A DNA stretch of 64,000 nucleotides from Angiostrongylus vasorum (GCA_018806985.1 JADANN010000447.1:806001-870000), one strand, 5' to 3'; counted from the stretch's first letter, positions 35,822-47,757 are shown. Notes: a model not told the origin generated them from the sequence alone. Program-made: numbers and translations.

Positions 35822-36705
35822 ATGCCCGTCTCCCGCACAGCAAGAAGCAAGAATGATAGGAAGAAAGTAAGTAATAATAAGGGCAATAAGGCGAAGAAAT
35901 CTCCTAAGTCCAAATCAAAGAGCAAGTCGCTAACGATGAAAAAGACGAAAAAATTCACCAACTACTAGCACATCCAGAAGCAAGAGTGTCTCACCGCAAA
36001 AATCTGCTCAACCGGTGAAGTCGTTAGGAAAGAAGAGGAAGGAGCGCTCGAAAAAGTCAAGCACCACGAAATCATCCTCTACCAAAAGCGAGCAGCAGGC
36101 TAAGAAAAAGAGCGCGATTCGAAAAAATCATCAGGAACACCAACATCTAAACAAAAGATAGAAAGTAAGTCGCCAACGTGGATGCGTAAACGCTCAAAAC
36201 GTTCCGCAGCATCTGGCACGAGAAGCACAAAGAGTTCGTCCCTCATCGAAGCTCTAAAACGAAGTGACACTATGAAGAAAAGTTCACCCAAAGTTGGCTC
36301 AAAGAAAAAATAAGTCGAAGTCTAACAAGAAGAGCACATCACTTTCAGAGGCTACTAGAAGTCCCTCTGAAAATCAGCCCGCAGCAAATAGGCCGAAAAT
36401 AAACAATTTGGAGGGTAAAAAAGGGCAAGAAAACCCCGAAAGAAAGTCAGTCGCTCCAGAAAGTGTTGGAGAATAAACCAACACACAAGGAACAACATAC
36501 AAAAGAGAAAAAACCTGTCCAGTCAACTAATAAGCCGATGAATGAGAGTGAACCCCGGAGACTAGCTACAATGCAGCAAAAGTTGGAGTCAAAGCAAAAG
36601 GAGCAAAAAGATCCGAAGCATGACAATCAGGCCAGCTTGAAGGACAGTGGATCGCATGAGAATGAGGTAGGTGCAAAAAATATCACTGAATTCAAATCGA
36701 GGTAG
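35822..36705 (+). pseudogene. Lys/Ser-rich protein gene broken by four frame jumps
   Basis: Coding-like sequence of strongly biased composition runs through five successive segments in frames that change at about 35950, 36110, 36305 and 36465. Segment 1 starts with ATG at 35822 (MPVSRTARSKNDRKK...) and stops at 35968. Later segments read SRSKSVSPQKSAQP, then KRSKRSAASGTRSTKSSS, then KSKSNKKSTSLSEATRSPSE, and finally NESEPRRLATMQQKLESK, ending in TAG at 36705. The basic low-complexity style resembles nuclear or sperm-type basic proteins, but no family is recognised. Several jumps sit at or near runs of A, so assembly indels are as plausible as true decay. Confidence 0.45.
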
Positions 36706-37029
36706 AGAACATAACGATAGCAGTTGAGCAAACGATTTGAGCAGAGAGCTGTGTAAGGTGTGAACTTTTTAAAGCGAATAGATTAAGAAGTTTGAATGCA
36801 TAGAACGAAAAGTATCCTTCTTTCAGAAGTACATTCTAGCAGTTATCTTTAATCCATAGGGTAACTATTAGGTAGCTTTTAATGTATAAAGTGGGAGTCA
36901 TAGTAGGTGGTCCAGCAAAAAGCTTACCGGTGATCACCAGATTCCTTCATTCGATCAAATCACAGAGATGGGTGGAAACCTTGGTATACCAACAGACACT
37001 TCTTATTTGTTTTATTTCATTTTACACTT
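36706..37029. other. Intergenic, nothing recognised
   Basis: No coding or repeat landmark was recognised. Confidence 0.3.
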
Positions 37030-37345
37030 CCCTTCTTCACATCTGCTGTGAGGATTTCAGCATTCTATGCATTCGTTTCTCTTTATCGCAATGATCCTTC
37101 CACGAAGGTCTTTGTGCTTTTCACCTTACATACGGCCACTGTTTGGGAATTGTAGTCTTCTTCATAAATGTCGCTGAATGCTGGCTCAGTTAATTTTTCC
37201 CTGGAATCTCTAATTAGCTATGCTGTGTCGTTTCCACATGGATTGGAGATCGTTAACAGTTCCGAGATAAAGCTGGTACCACTTCTCCTTTCCCAGAGTG
37301 ATAGAAGGCTTCATGAGCACGAGATGCGGTTGGACCAGTACTGGG
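37030..37345 (-). repeat. SINE family B, diverged copy
   Basis: CACATCTGCTGTGAGGATTT, GATCCTTCCACGAAGGTC, TCATAAATGTCGCTGAATGC, TGGAATCTCTAATTAGCTA and AGCTGGTACCACTTCTCC in the inverted B order. The head is worn. Confidence 0.5.
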
Positions 37346-38419
37346 TTGGTCATGAGCCAAGCTATTACCTATCAGCATAATAATCTTCCAAGGAGCCCTG
37401 ACCCAGATAAGTATTGTTACCAATCGGTTCTCTCCATGTGCATGTGTTCGACGACTGTCTCCTTTTTTTCATTCATTTACACCTGAATGTTTGGCTCGTA
37501 TTGCTATTATCTTCCCAACACAGTTTGAGATGACCTCAAAATGGTAAGCGAATGAACATGGCAAACGATGGGATTGCAACCGCGGAGAGCATCATGATTT
37601 TTTCCACCGCTAGCTCTTCCTGTTGTAGATGAATCTTCTTCCGACTCCACTTTTTTGTTTCACAGGCTGGATTTCGTCCGCGTTCTTTGTGATGTAACGA
37701 AGCAGGACAGGGATGTAAACTGTGGTGTTGGCATGGCTTTCTTGTGAAACGGTCTTGCGTTTTATTAAGACAAAAAGAACGTTCGAGTTACTTCGAATCG
37801 ATTAACATCTGCTTTAGGTCCACTGGGATTTACTGATATTTGAGTTGTGAGCAAATTTTAATTGTTATTGAAATCTCAGATTTGATGCCAGCAGCAGGTG
37901 AGCGTCCGGATTACGAAAACGTATTTCATAAGGCAGAAAAAGCTTTTATAGGTTCGTTACTTTCTATGAGTAGTTCCGTCTGAAATCACGATACAGTGCC
38001 TTGCTGTCCTGGTTAAGAAGAGCCTTCAGAGGACTATCATCTGCACGAAGATGACCATGAAAGCGATCAAAATTGCCTTTGTTTTCTCTTCGTCAAATAG
38101 CACTCTTTTATACAGCACCTCGGAGTCAACGAATCGTCGTCTTATTTTAGCATCATCTTCCCAAGAACAACAATTTCTCCATTTTGTTTTTGACCGGAAA
38201 TTCTATTGATGTATTCGGATTCCTGCACTACTATCAGCTTAGGTTTGCTTAGAGGATTCTAGAGGAGCATCTCGTCCATAATTATTGCCGGAAATTTCTC
38301 TAGCCCAAATGAAAAACTAACAGAGTATCGCACCTTGTCGTCGTTGCGTTACTCTGATATAATGCTTCTGAATAGGCCGATATTCGCTCACCTCAATGAT
38401 TCGTTGCTAACTGTCTGGT
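37346..38419. other. Intergenic, nothing recognised
   Basis: No gene or known repeat was recognised in about 1.1 kb. Confidence 0.3.
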
Positions 38420-38585
38420 TTTTGCGACGTATAACCTCAATTATGCTGAGATATTTGCAAAACTCCGGATCGCAGGTGTCTGGAGGGGGAACGAACGCGC
38501 AATTACCCCTTCCGGGTGCTAACGCGTTCACCACCGCACCAGGCGCGTCCTTCGTTTCGCATGTCTCCCAGCTAGTTCTATTGAT
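38420..38585 (-). repeat. Family C copy
   Basis: Near-consensus inverted core: GAGATATTTGCAAAACTCCG, CGAACGCGCAATTACCCCTT, GGTGCTAACGCGTTCACCAC, GTCCTTCGTTTCGCATGTCT. Confidence 0.65.
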
Positions 38586-38925
38586 CAGTGCTGAAATCGT
38601 CTGGCTTTTGTTATACTACTTTAAAGAAACTGAGCATAAGTGCTTTTCACCTTGTACCTTTCTTACATAACGTGAAGAATTTAACTATATTGCGACCAAA
38701 AAACTGCTCGAAATCTGTAAACGTGCCAAGCACTTCTGCTTCCTCGGCCTTATGAAAGCCAACCTGTTGCAGTTCATCGCGTTTCCTGCGTAAACGCCAC
38801 AGTTTGACGAAATAGATCTAAGAAAGAAATCTGAAGTATTGGATTTATGACTCTACATATCAACCAAGTTCGCACTCCAAGACACCACAAACCACCCCCG
38901 CCACATGCGCCGTATTGCGAGAGGA

Positions 38926-38929
<4 letters not shown>

Positions 38930-38988
<59 letters not shown>

Positions 38989-39490
38989 TACATACAAACG
39001 TTACATACATACATACATACATACATACATTACATACATTACATACATTACATACATTACATACATTACATACATTACATACATTACATACATTACATAG
39101 ATTACATACATACATTACACACATTACACACCATTATATACATTATATACATTATGTACATTATATACATTATATACATTATATACATTACATACATTAC
39201 ATACATACATTACATACATTACATACATTACATACATTACATACATTACATACATTACATACATTACATACATTACGTACATTACATACATTACATACAT
39301 TACATACATTACATACATTACATACATTACATACATTACAATACATTACAATACATACATACATACATACATCGACCCTACACGCGTATAGGCACATACA
39401 CGCATACATGTATATACACGCATAAACACAAACGTATATGTATACATATATATACATATATATATATATATATACATATATATAAAGGTG
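38930..39490. repeat. AT microsatellite followed by 9-bp ACAT minisatellite
   Basis: (TA)n covers about 38930-38985, then ATAC/ACAT tetramers, then a long array of the 9-bp unit TTACATACA (with TTATATACA variants) to about 39350, ending in further AT/ACAT tracts to 39490. Because the unit is a multiple of three, several frames stay open and give repetitive Thr/Leu/His or Tyr/Ile frames. These are artefacts, not genes. Confidence 0.9.
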
Positions 39491-39764
39491 TTTGAATGAT
39501 TTCGAGTTCTTTTGTTGTTACGTTGCAGTAAAATCTTTAAATCAAATAAAGTCCTACACAGAGGAATAATCACCGACATCACAGGTGGAACATCACTTAT
39601 GCGTGAAATTTACCACCTATAATGGGTTACTTTCAACTTACCGACTGCCATCACGTGGTGGATGTGTGATTTGTCGGAAATAAAGCAAACTACATTTTCC
39701 AGTAAGCCATACAACTTCTTACCATTTTATCAGAAGAATCTCATGGTGTGCTCCATCTGGCCAT

Positions 39765-42700
39765 ATGCAGTATCCAAAAAAGGAGGCCGGTCGTTTGATT
39801 TTGATCATGCGCTGTGCTGAAAGAGTCGATCGCGTTTTCGGGTCCGATTGGTTTTCAACGGAAGCTCCACATGGAATAGTAGGTTTATAGTGTTTTTTTT
39901 TGTAGAAGAATTTTTTCACCGGTCGGAAAGTAGGTTATAACCATTCTCATACTGTAAAGGCAGGTCTTATTCGATTCGTTCGATTTCACTTAACGCAGTA
40001 CTCCATTACAACACATTCCTCAAACACCAGTTGATACCGAAATACTTGATACTTGAATGGCCTGTCCTCACTGGTTGTGCGGGCCCCAGCATAATCTCCG
40101 TTTTTCGGAGACTTGCAGGTTAAGCCATCGTGGTTCCCGGAGTCCTGAGGTCTGCTTGGCCAAAGTCTGCCCAGATGTTCATCACCACAGGCAGTCGCCG
40201 CCCTTGTGGATCAGAGGGGAATTTGCCACCATGCGACTTTGATACCAGGACGTTGGTGGATCCTGGTATTGCTTTACTCTCAGATAGGCTTCCTGATGGA
40301 AACGCTGGACTCCTCAGCTTAGGAGTCACTGCTGAGGGGACGAATCCCTCGCTTTACACCGCAGTTCGACACCCAGGGACACCTCTCAGCCACGATGAGG
40401 CGCTAAACCATAGGGAGGATGCCGAAATTGTTCGACAAAATGAAAACTTATTTAAATGAAGTGATTTGAGCATCCACTATATCCAAAGTACTCCGCCAGA
40501 GGTGCGGCAGCCCCGAAAAATCACCACCCACATCTCTCATTTGTTTGTTTCAAATTTGAAAGGCAATGTGTTCTAACTGTTGTTCCGACACATGTAAGGG
40601 GTTATGTGTTGGTGCACATCTCATCATTCGGCTTCACCACCACGTTTTCTCTGTACATAGTGATCATCACAAAGCTTCGCTTTATTGTTAGAAAGAACTC
40701 TGTAAAAGACGCTTTTAACAATCGTTTGTGATAATAATTAGTTTTAGTTGAATCCAACAGATCTAAACGTTCCGAATAACGTCATATCAAATCAACTGTT
40801 TGATAGAGGAGTGCTTTATGACAATCCACCTATCACTACGCTAGGTGAGTTTACAATGTCGTTTATTCAGAATGACGGTAGTCACAAACATCAAGAGGGC
40901 TCTCCAGAATTATTCACTCGCTGCTTTGTTGATCAAACTCTCTGTTGTCTCGCCTATTTGGTGACCAAGCCACGATTTCCAATTTCAGTGACATTGTTTA
41001 ACTTTTAATTGACTGGGCATTCTTTTTCTTTCCATGGCAGGGTATCACCTGAAATATAACTGTAAGTATTCTGGGCATGAGGAAATCTTAGGGACCTAAA
41101 GTGGGTTTCGGACCCGCGAATACCCTTTCCTGGGCTTACGTACTATCCATCAAACCAACCGAGCAAATTCGTTTGCTTTTCTTCTAGTCAACCTTTTCAC
41201 CTAACGGTTCTATCAGCAACCACCCGTAATCAGGAGCAATCTCGGAGGCACAAGTTGGCATTGAATTCATTTCTACCTCTTGTATACTACCCACTCTTTT
41301 TTCATGACCACCCGGAAAGGGTAATAGCGGGATGAAAGCCCACCAGCAACTCCGAGCTTTCCTCTTGTCTGGTTGTATTTCAACGACATGTTCAAAATGG
41401 AGTAAAGAAGAAAACAACCGGCCTTGATCATAAATGTACCATGCAATCGTCTCAATTAAGCACGCTAGAGATGTTTGCACGCATGCCTAACCTACACGAC
41501 TTTCTAAAGGATAGTGCTGTTTAAAGCCAGCGCGTTCATATCCTCTCAGAAAAATCTGCCAGCAAGTAGCTTATTCTAATTGATTGAAGGCTTTGTTACC
41601 TCCACTCAAAGGATCGAACTGACAATTATATGCAGTACAAGGAAGTGTCTGGCTAGCGCGCTACTTGGACAAGTGGATTGTCACATCCATTAATCCCATC
41701 ACATGACTAATTTCAATTTTTTTTCGTGCAGGTAGGTACAGCACCGTGCTAACGGCACGTGCAATGAATAACCGTGGTATTTTACCAAAACTGATCATCT
41801 GCTCGCCGACACTCCGTGCCATCCAAACTGGTGAAGAATTGGCGAAATTTCTAAAGGCAAAACTGGCAGTGAGTTCGAACTAGAAACTTAATTACTGTGT
41901 CTTATTTTGTCATTCACTGTGTTACAGATCGAACCCGGTTTGGTTGAGCCTCTTGCCTGGTATCGTAAGCCTGGGAAGGAGAACTTGGACTTCAGAATTG
42001 ACGAATTAGCAAAGCACTATGTATTTGACACTAAAGACTAGTAAGTTCTTTGCCTTTCTCACAGATCTTATTATTGTTTATGCAGATCAATTAAAGCAAA
42101 TATTGTTTTCAATTGATTTATAAGAGACCTCCATTGAACACCGTTGTTGGCGTAGTTCATTCAGCTTTATGCAATAATAAAAGAGTGGATGACAATAAAA
42201 AAGCGACGTGATATGATCCACGAGATTTCTAACTTATTAGAAGACATTGTTCTTTACGTCGTATCCGCTTCATTCTGATCGGTTTTTTTTCAGCCAACCA
42301 ACCATATCACTGGAATCGATCATGAAACTCTATGCTACTGAATCGGAAGCGCAAGGTTTAAGTAGAGTTGACTTTGTGTTGCGCAGTTTGGCTGGTAGAC
42401 AACGCAAACATCCGTTAGTTATGGTAGCACATGCAGTCACTCTGGCAGTAGCAACCGCAACAGGTTTGTTGTGGTTGGTTGGTTTGTAGGTTCGATTCTG
42501 AGGATGATTCAGTGGTCTGACCTTCTCGTTGTGACCTTCTGTATTTTAAGCGTATCCACAAGGTCATTATAAAACAGCGACCGACGGTTCGCCATCACAA
42601 ATCACCTCATTCGATCACCAAGCGAGTGCGCTTCCGTTGGATGGCGGTGTCATCGACCGAGTTAACCTAGGCTTACGGTTAGTGCTACAAGTCAATATGC

Positions 42701-45650
42701 AAACATATTATCCCGATTGAGGTTTCGTCGAATAATGCATAATATTTATACAGTGTTCATTTTCTACGTTAGATATTGTTCATTTGTCACTCTCGTCATC
42801 AATGCTGAAGAAAATTTTGGTAAGTTATAGGACATAAGATTTTACGAAGCTTGACGCACGTATTTGATGGTACAGCTCTCTATTCCAACTGCAAGTTCAG
42901 GAACAAACCGTCTTGTTTTGTGCTAATTATGCTCCACGATGCGAGTAGCACAGTGGACCGTTCATTGTGAGCACAGTATCGGTTCGATCCTTCCCGCGCT
43001 CACTAAATCTTTTATTCCTCTGTAGTCGAGGACCAAACTTGTCTGGGATCGACCAACATCCTAACCTATATGCGAACGGTCTAGCACGGCTATCCCAGGA
43101 GTCAGAGGCAATCGATCGACCAACATTCAACAAGATTTGCAAAAGGAAGAAGACGCGAAATGTCGGAAGACTTTTGTGGATGATGGATGCCGAAGAAACC
43201 ATTCGAGTGCAAAACGTGCTGAGATTCGTACAGTAGATGTGACGACAGATAACGTTAGAAAAACTAAGCTCTCCACAACCTTTTACTGGTTGTTCGGAAA
43301 CAGAAGGGAGCTGAACAAAGATGCAACTACAACGTACCTATCACTGCTGGCAATAGTTGTGAGCTGAAGCGATTTCCTAGAATATAAATTGGAATAAATT
43401 GTGTTCCGATTGCAGAAGCCCTGTATCATAGGGCGCTCGGGTGAACACGGAGAGCGGCATGAGGAAGAAATTTTCCTGAAGAACGAGTGACAGAAGCTAC
43501 CAATCTTTCCCAATGATTAGTCGTTCAACACTCTATTACGCATTCAGAGGGAAGAAGAGTTGAAGAGAAGAGGAAGGAGGGCCTTTACCTATAAGATGGG
43601 TCACGACAAGTGCAATTTCCTTCCCGATGACCTCAATAATCGTGTGTTATGGTCTCACGAAGAATCACTACTGTGATAAAAGAGTAAAGGACTAGATGTT
43701 CGCTGTCGTTCGAACCATAGGTACGCGCTGCACTCGAATTCACTTAACACAGTAGAGGTTACTGAAACATTTTGGCCGAAGAAATGCTTTCCAGGTCTCA
43801 CTAGTGTACCAACCAATGCTTTGATCTTTGTAGGCAAACCTATATAGGGAAATTTGCCATTTCCAAAAAAGATGGGGCTTCATAAGTCCGTGCTGCAGTT
43901 TCAAGCCGATAACCTCCTGCCTACTGCAGTACACCATTAGCCACTGCGCTAGACTTGTCCTATCTACTGGTATAAGACATGAGTTATTTGAAAATTAACG
44001 GCTGTTCGATTCTTCAATACTGTTAGCTGAATGTGTGGAAACCTGCTAGGTTTTGCTATAAAGATGCATTCAACAAATGCGGTCCATCCTGTTACAATAG
44101 CGAACTCGATTTAAAGGACCTGCACAAATGTGGGTACGCATACAGATGGATGAGGAGTCTACAGTGGTTAAATGTACTGTGGCTACTTCAGCAATTACGT
44201 TCTAATTATGACTGTAATGATAGAATAGAAGATGAGACATGATTTCATTTCGGTAAAATCATTTGACATATAACAGCAATGGGAGCGTGTGGCGCAGTGG
44301 TTGGTGGCGCCACTGCGACACGCACGTGGAATCGATCCGCGCGCCTGTGGCCCACCAAGCCTTCCATCCTTCCGGGGTGGGCAAATTGGTAACAGACTTG
44401 TCTGGGAGGATAGGAGCACTGGCTGCATACATCGGTAAGCCACCGCGAGTCATTCTAAAGACCAGATAAATATTCAATCACCGCCAACGGAAGTCGAATG
44501 CATGGCGCATCCCTCAGGGATTGATCAACGCCGAGAGCTTCATTCTTTATAACAGCAATGCTGCTTTTTCACCAGCAAAAGACTTGTTTTTGATCTGCAG
44601 AGAAATTGGAAAGTTGGTAACTTTAAAAAATGTGAGAAGTGGCTTTGCTCCATTTTGTTCTGCTGCAGCCAGCTGAAAATTTCCAAATTATTCAAGAAGG
44701 AATTTGAAAACATGAACTTCTTATCGCAATCGCAGTGGGCACTGACATCAACAGCGCACGATGTGGAACCATTGTGTCCTGTTGGACGAAATTTGGCTCG
44801 CTTGAATTTCTTCGTATTTGAAATTCGAGCCTTAACGCATTCAAGTGGGAAAAATTATGTTGCACACACCAAAAATTTACATTTTTATCGCGGTGGAGTA
44901 AGACAGTGAATATCGTCGAGAAAAGATCAGTAGATTCCAGTGAATTTCATTCTAACCAAAGAAGTTCATTATGAGTCGAGATGTTTCGTTTTTTCGAATA
45001 AGTGCATTGGAATCAATGCGCGTCCGGTGTTTCTCGTCCTTTATTTCAGATTCTGCTTTACACTTTGAAGGCCAGGGGTTCTAGATTTGTTTAGTCTGAC
45101 TTCACAATTTTCTTGTTCTGTAGCGCACCATGTGACTAGTTATCTCACATGTCACAGTAGGAGATCCACTCCTTTTTCGCAAATCTGTTCCTCTTCATGA
45201 AGAAATAAGTGGTGAAAGCTACTTCATATTTAAGTCACATTGTTTGGCTTTTCATTTACTACATACTATTCATTTTATGGCAGTGTATTTTGTGAAACAC
45301 AACCACAATGATGGTGGGTTGTTTGCAAAACTCGTACCCCAGACCAGATTCTAACCCGTGATTACACTTTCCGGGTGGTCACGTGCTACCCATTGTACCA
45401 TTGAGGCTCTTGTTTTCGCTTTCTCTTGCCCAATTTTTACTCTAACAGTGCCATCGGCAATGCCAACTCACAGTATTTCATGTTCAAGTTGTACGAAGTC
45501 GGTACATCGTTCAGGTTCCCACCAGGAAGTGTTGTTGCTCTGACCCAAGTCAACGATGGACCACCGTTTGTTTACGAGCTGTTTCCAAATGTGGTACCAC
45601 CGCTTTCGTATGGCGAAATCTATTCCAACCAGCCGGCTGTCGAAGCATGA
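39765..45650 (+). CDS. Histidine-phosphatase-superfamily protein with degenerate RHG motif (putative pseudophosphatase)
   Basis: Exons joining in phase: 39765-39878, 40748-40844, 41732-41868, 41928-42040, 42294-42463, 42551-42677, 42773-42819, plus a likely terminal exon 45449-45650. Recognisable blocks: LILIMRCAERVDRVFGSDWF, NPTDLNVP, LYDNPPITTLG, LIICSPTLRAIQTGEELAKF, IEPGLVEPLAWYRKPGKENL, HPLVMVAHAVTLAVATAT, and YCSFVTLVINAEENF. This is the fold of the nematode UBASH3/phosphoglycerate-mutase-like group. The catalytic RHG is RCA, so the nucleophile His is absent, while the Arg of SPTLRAIQT and the second His (VAHAVTL) remain. The start may lie further upstream because the frame stays open to an acceptor at 39733. 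The terminal exon (PPGSVVALTQVNDGPPFVYE, stop 45650) is out of phase with 42819, so at least one exon is missing from this model or it belongs to another gene. AATAAA lies at 45701. Confidence 0.7.
40038..40423 (+). repeat. Family D repeat, copy 4 (in phosphatase intron 1)
   Basis: TTGATACTTGAATGGCCTGT, GTGCGGGCCCCAGCATAATC, GGATCAGAGGGGAATTTGCC, ACACCCAGGGACACCTCTCA, CACGATGAGGCGCTAAACCA. It lies within the first intron, in the sense orientation. Confidence 0.8.
41005..41260 (-). repeat. Family C copy, diverged (in phosphatase intron 2)
   Basis: CCATGGCAGGGTATCACCTG, CCTTTCCTGGGCTTACG, CAAACCAACCGAGC (tRNA-like head reversed) and CTATCAGCAACCACCCGTAA resemble the copy at 32500-32890. Confidence 0.45.
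42935..43265 (+). repeat. SINE family B copy
   Basis: Head GCGAGTAGCACAGTGGACCG, B-box GTATCGGTTCGATCCTTCCC, GGACCAAACTTGTCTGGGAT, CGACCAACATTCAACAAGAT and GCAAAACGTGCTGAGATTCG. It follows the last resolved mid-gene exon of the phosphatase. Confidence 0.65.
44281..44548 (+). repeat. SINE family A, full-length copy
   Basis: GCGTGTGGCGCAGTGGTTGG, CACGCACGTGGAATCGATCC, CAAGCCTTCCATCCTTCCGG, ACTTGTCTGGGAGGATAGGA, GCATCCCTCAGGGATTGATC. It is among the copies closest to consensus and lies in the unresolved part of the phosphatase gene. Confidence 0.8.
45245..45440 (-). repeat. Family C copy abutting the candidate terminal exon
   Basis: CATTTTATGGCAGTGTATTT, GGGTTGTTTGCAAAACTCGT, CTTTCCGGGTGGTCACGTGC, and TTGTACCATTGAGGCTCTTG (tRNA-like head reversed). 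The exon acceptor at 45448 lies just downstream. Confidence 0.5.
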
Positions 45651-45700
45651 GACGTCGTGATGAGGAAATCCAAAGCTTGGTTGTCAATTGTGTTTATCAG

Positions 45701-45706
45701 AATAAA
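45701..45706 (+). terminator. Poly(A) signal AATAAA
   Basis: A canonical AATAAA 51 bases after the stop at 45650. It supports this as the end of a plus-strand gene. Confidence 0.6.
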
Positions 45707-47050
45707 CGTTTCTGAAATTTTCAGTACGTTGATCTCGCTTAAATAATATTTGCTTTTATCTATTTCACTGAGAAGGCAGCACGGTATTTCGGTGAACCAG
45801 TTTCATATATTGTAAGGATCCCAGCAATTATTTAATTTCTTTAGTTTTCCCGCCTCCGTCACCCATGAAGGTCTTCGGTTCGTGAGTGGGTTTCGCTGCC
45901 ACTTGAAGTTTCTGCCTTCATCAACCTATTCGTCGAATGCTGACAACATTTATTCTATCTGGAAAGTTCGGATATTGCAGATTAAGGGACCTTGTCTGAG
46001 AGGAATCTTCTATCTATTTCTACATCTAGAAAGGAAGGCAGGCTTGCTTCGACGAAACAATGGCCATCTATTGAATGGAATCCATAACCTCTGTGCTTCT
46101 CGACCAGTGGAATATGGTGATTGCTGAGTCCTTGTCTTTTAAAGCTCACTTCATTTCGGGATTGATATTACCTAATATGGAAATATATAAATCGGTCTTG
46201 TATTGATAATCGACCAGTGACCACTCTATTTTTTAAGAACACTCCTGGGTGCGGTTCGTTCGTACGTGTGGTTTCTCACTCAACTCAACTTGAACAAGTT
46301 TTCAAAATCACCAACTCTTTTCCAATGAGAAGAAAGCTTTATTGGAGGCAATGTAGCTGTTACAGAAAGCGACACGGTAGATAAACTAGGAATACCAAAA
46401 TTCTTATCCCACCTTGCGAAGTGTTGTCGAAAAGTCAACAAGTTCATGTTTAGATGGGTTATCTGTTTATTATCGTTATGTTAGCAAAGACAGAAATACG
46501 ATTGACGTCGTCCTATCGATAGGAGTACAAACAGCAAACAAACTTAATAATCTCATCAAGTACTCGTCTTTTTTTGTAGTTTGTGTTTAAACATCGTGAA
46601 CAAGAACGACGATTGAGCACTTTTTCCTCGTAACAACCTTAAATGAGAAAGGCATCAGATGCAGCAATGTTTGTTTGCAATGTTGCTTTTTAGCTTAGCC
46701 TACTTTGTATATGCTGTATGAATGCATGCATCTATGTATGTACGTATATACATGTATATGCATATATGCGTATTTGCGCGTATGTATGCATCTGTATATA
46801 CGTATGATTGTGCGTATGCATGCCTATATGTGTTTATTTGTGTATGGATAAAGTAGGGATTTATGATTAGACGAAGCCGTCGTCTGTTCTTTATGGAAAT
46901 GCAGAAAATCCAATGAGGAATAAAATAGAAAAAAAACTGAAATCGTTTGTACGGATAAGAGAGGGGGGTAGTGTAGATAGAAAACAATTTCCTTATAAGA
47001 TTTATGATAGTAAGATCTATCACTTATTGAGAAGAATTCTCTTTGCACAG
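45707..47050. other. Intergenic with diverged TATG-type microsatellite
   Basis: About 46705-46850 is an imperfect array of TATG/CATA units with CpG-containing variants. Positions 45835-46150 may be a worn minus-strand family B copy (CGTCGAATGCTGACAACATT). No gene was recognised. Confidence 0.45.
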
Positions 47051-47298
47051 GAATAGAGTTTTAAGGAATAATTTCCTAGCAAACCTTACAAATGTGAACG
47101 ATGTGAGCGCATGGCAGAATAGCATTGAATTCGAGTACATTCAATGGCCTCTCGCAAACGCCGCATGGTTGTTGCCGACAGAGAAATCGACGATAGAAGA
47201 GAACATTCGAGCACAAATTGATCTCTTCCCGAACGGGTCGAATTTTCTGGAACCAACAACTTTAATACTTGCGCGCCCAAATGGTCGTTGCCAAGAAG
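47051..47298 (+). CDS. Candidate internal coding exon, unrecognised
   Basis: Bounded by an acceptor (CTTTGCACAG) and a donor (CCAAGAAG then GTAGAT). The 82-codon frame has balanced composition, two N-glycosylation sequons (ANLTN, NGSNF) and segments such as FEYIQWPLANAAWLLPTEKS and ENIRAQIDLFPNGSNFLEP. Entry phase is 2 and exit phase is 1. No partner exon was found on the plus strand nearby and I recognise no family. A secreted or membrane protein is possible. Confidence 0.3.
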
Positions 47299-47482
47299 GT
47301 AGATAAATGCCACTTGTTTCAGCTATAGGCCCACTGGCTTGCGAGCTTGTCTTAACAAAACTTAAAAACGCACGGATGGAACTATAAGCGGTGGAACGCG
47401 TCTGAAGTCAATTGTGGTTAGAGGTGTTCTACGACACAGCCGTTGGTTCGATCCCGCATCCTGCCGCACAACTCATAAAAAA

Positions 47483-47757
47483 AACTCGGCGTTGATCAAT
47501 CCCTTAGCGATGTGCCAGGCATTCGAGTTCATTAAGCATCGTTTGGAGGTGAGTGAATGCATATCTGGCCTTTACAATGACTCGCGGTGGTTCACCGATG
47601 TATCGAGCCAGTGTTGCTATCTTCCCAGACAAGTCTGGTGCCAATTCGCAGAACACGGAGAGATGGAGGGCTTAGTGGGCCATGGGCGCAGGGATCGATT
47701 CCAAGTGTGTGTTGCAGGGCGCCTCCGAGCACTGCGTCACACACGCGCCCCCTCTTT
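47483..47757 (-). repeat. SINE family A, full-length copy
   Basis: CTCGGCGTTGATCAATCCCT, TTCATTAAGCATCGTTTGGA, CTTCCCAGACAAGTCTGGTG, GGCGCAGGGATCGATTCC and CACTGCGTCACACACGCGCC. It lies 185 bp after the candidate exon at 47051-47298. Confidence 0.75.

Noticed and set aside
38930..39490. CRISPR-like array
   Set aside because: Simple tandem repeat with no unique spacers, in a eukaryotic genome.
38847..39495. Long open frames of Thr-Leu-His or Tyr-Ile repeats over the minisatellite
   Set aside because: The 9-bp unit is a multiple of three and lacks stops, so several frames stay open by arithmetic. Composition is pure repeat.
44647..44897. Exon of the phosphatase gene
   Set aside because: Splice sites look fair, but entry phase 2 conflicts with the preceding exon (phase 1) and exit phase 0 conflicts with the terminal exon. 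Recorded only as part of the unresolved gap.
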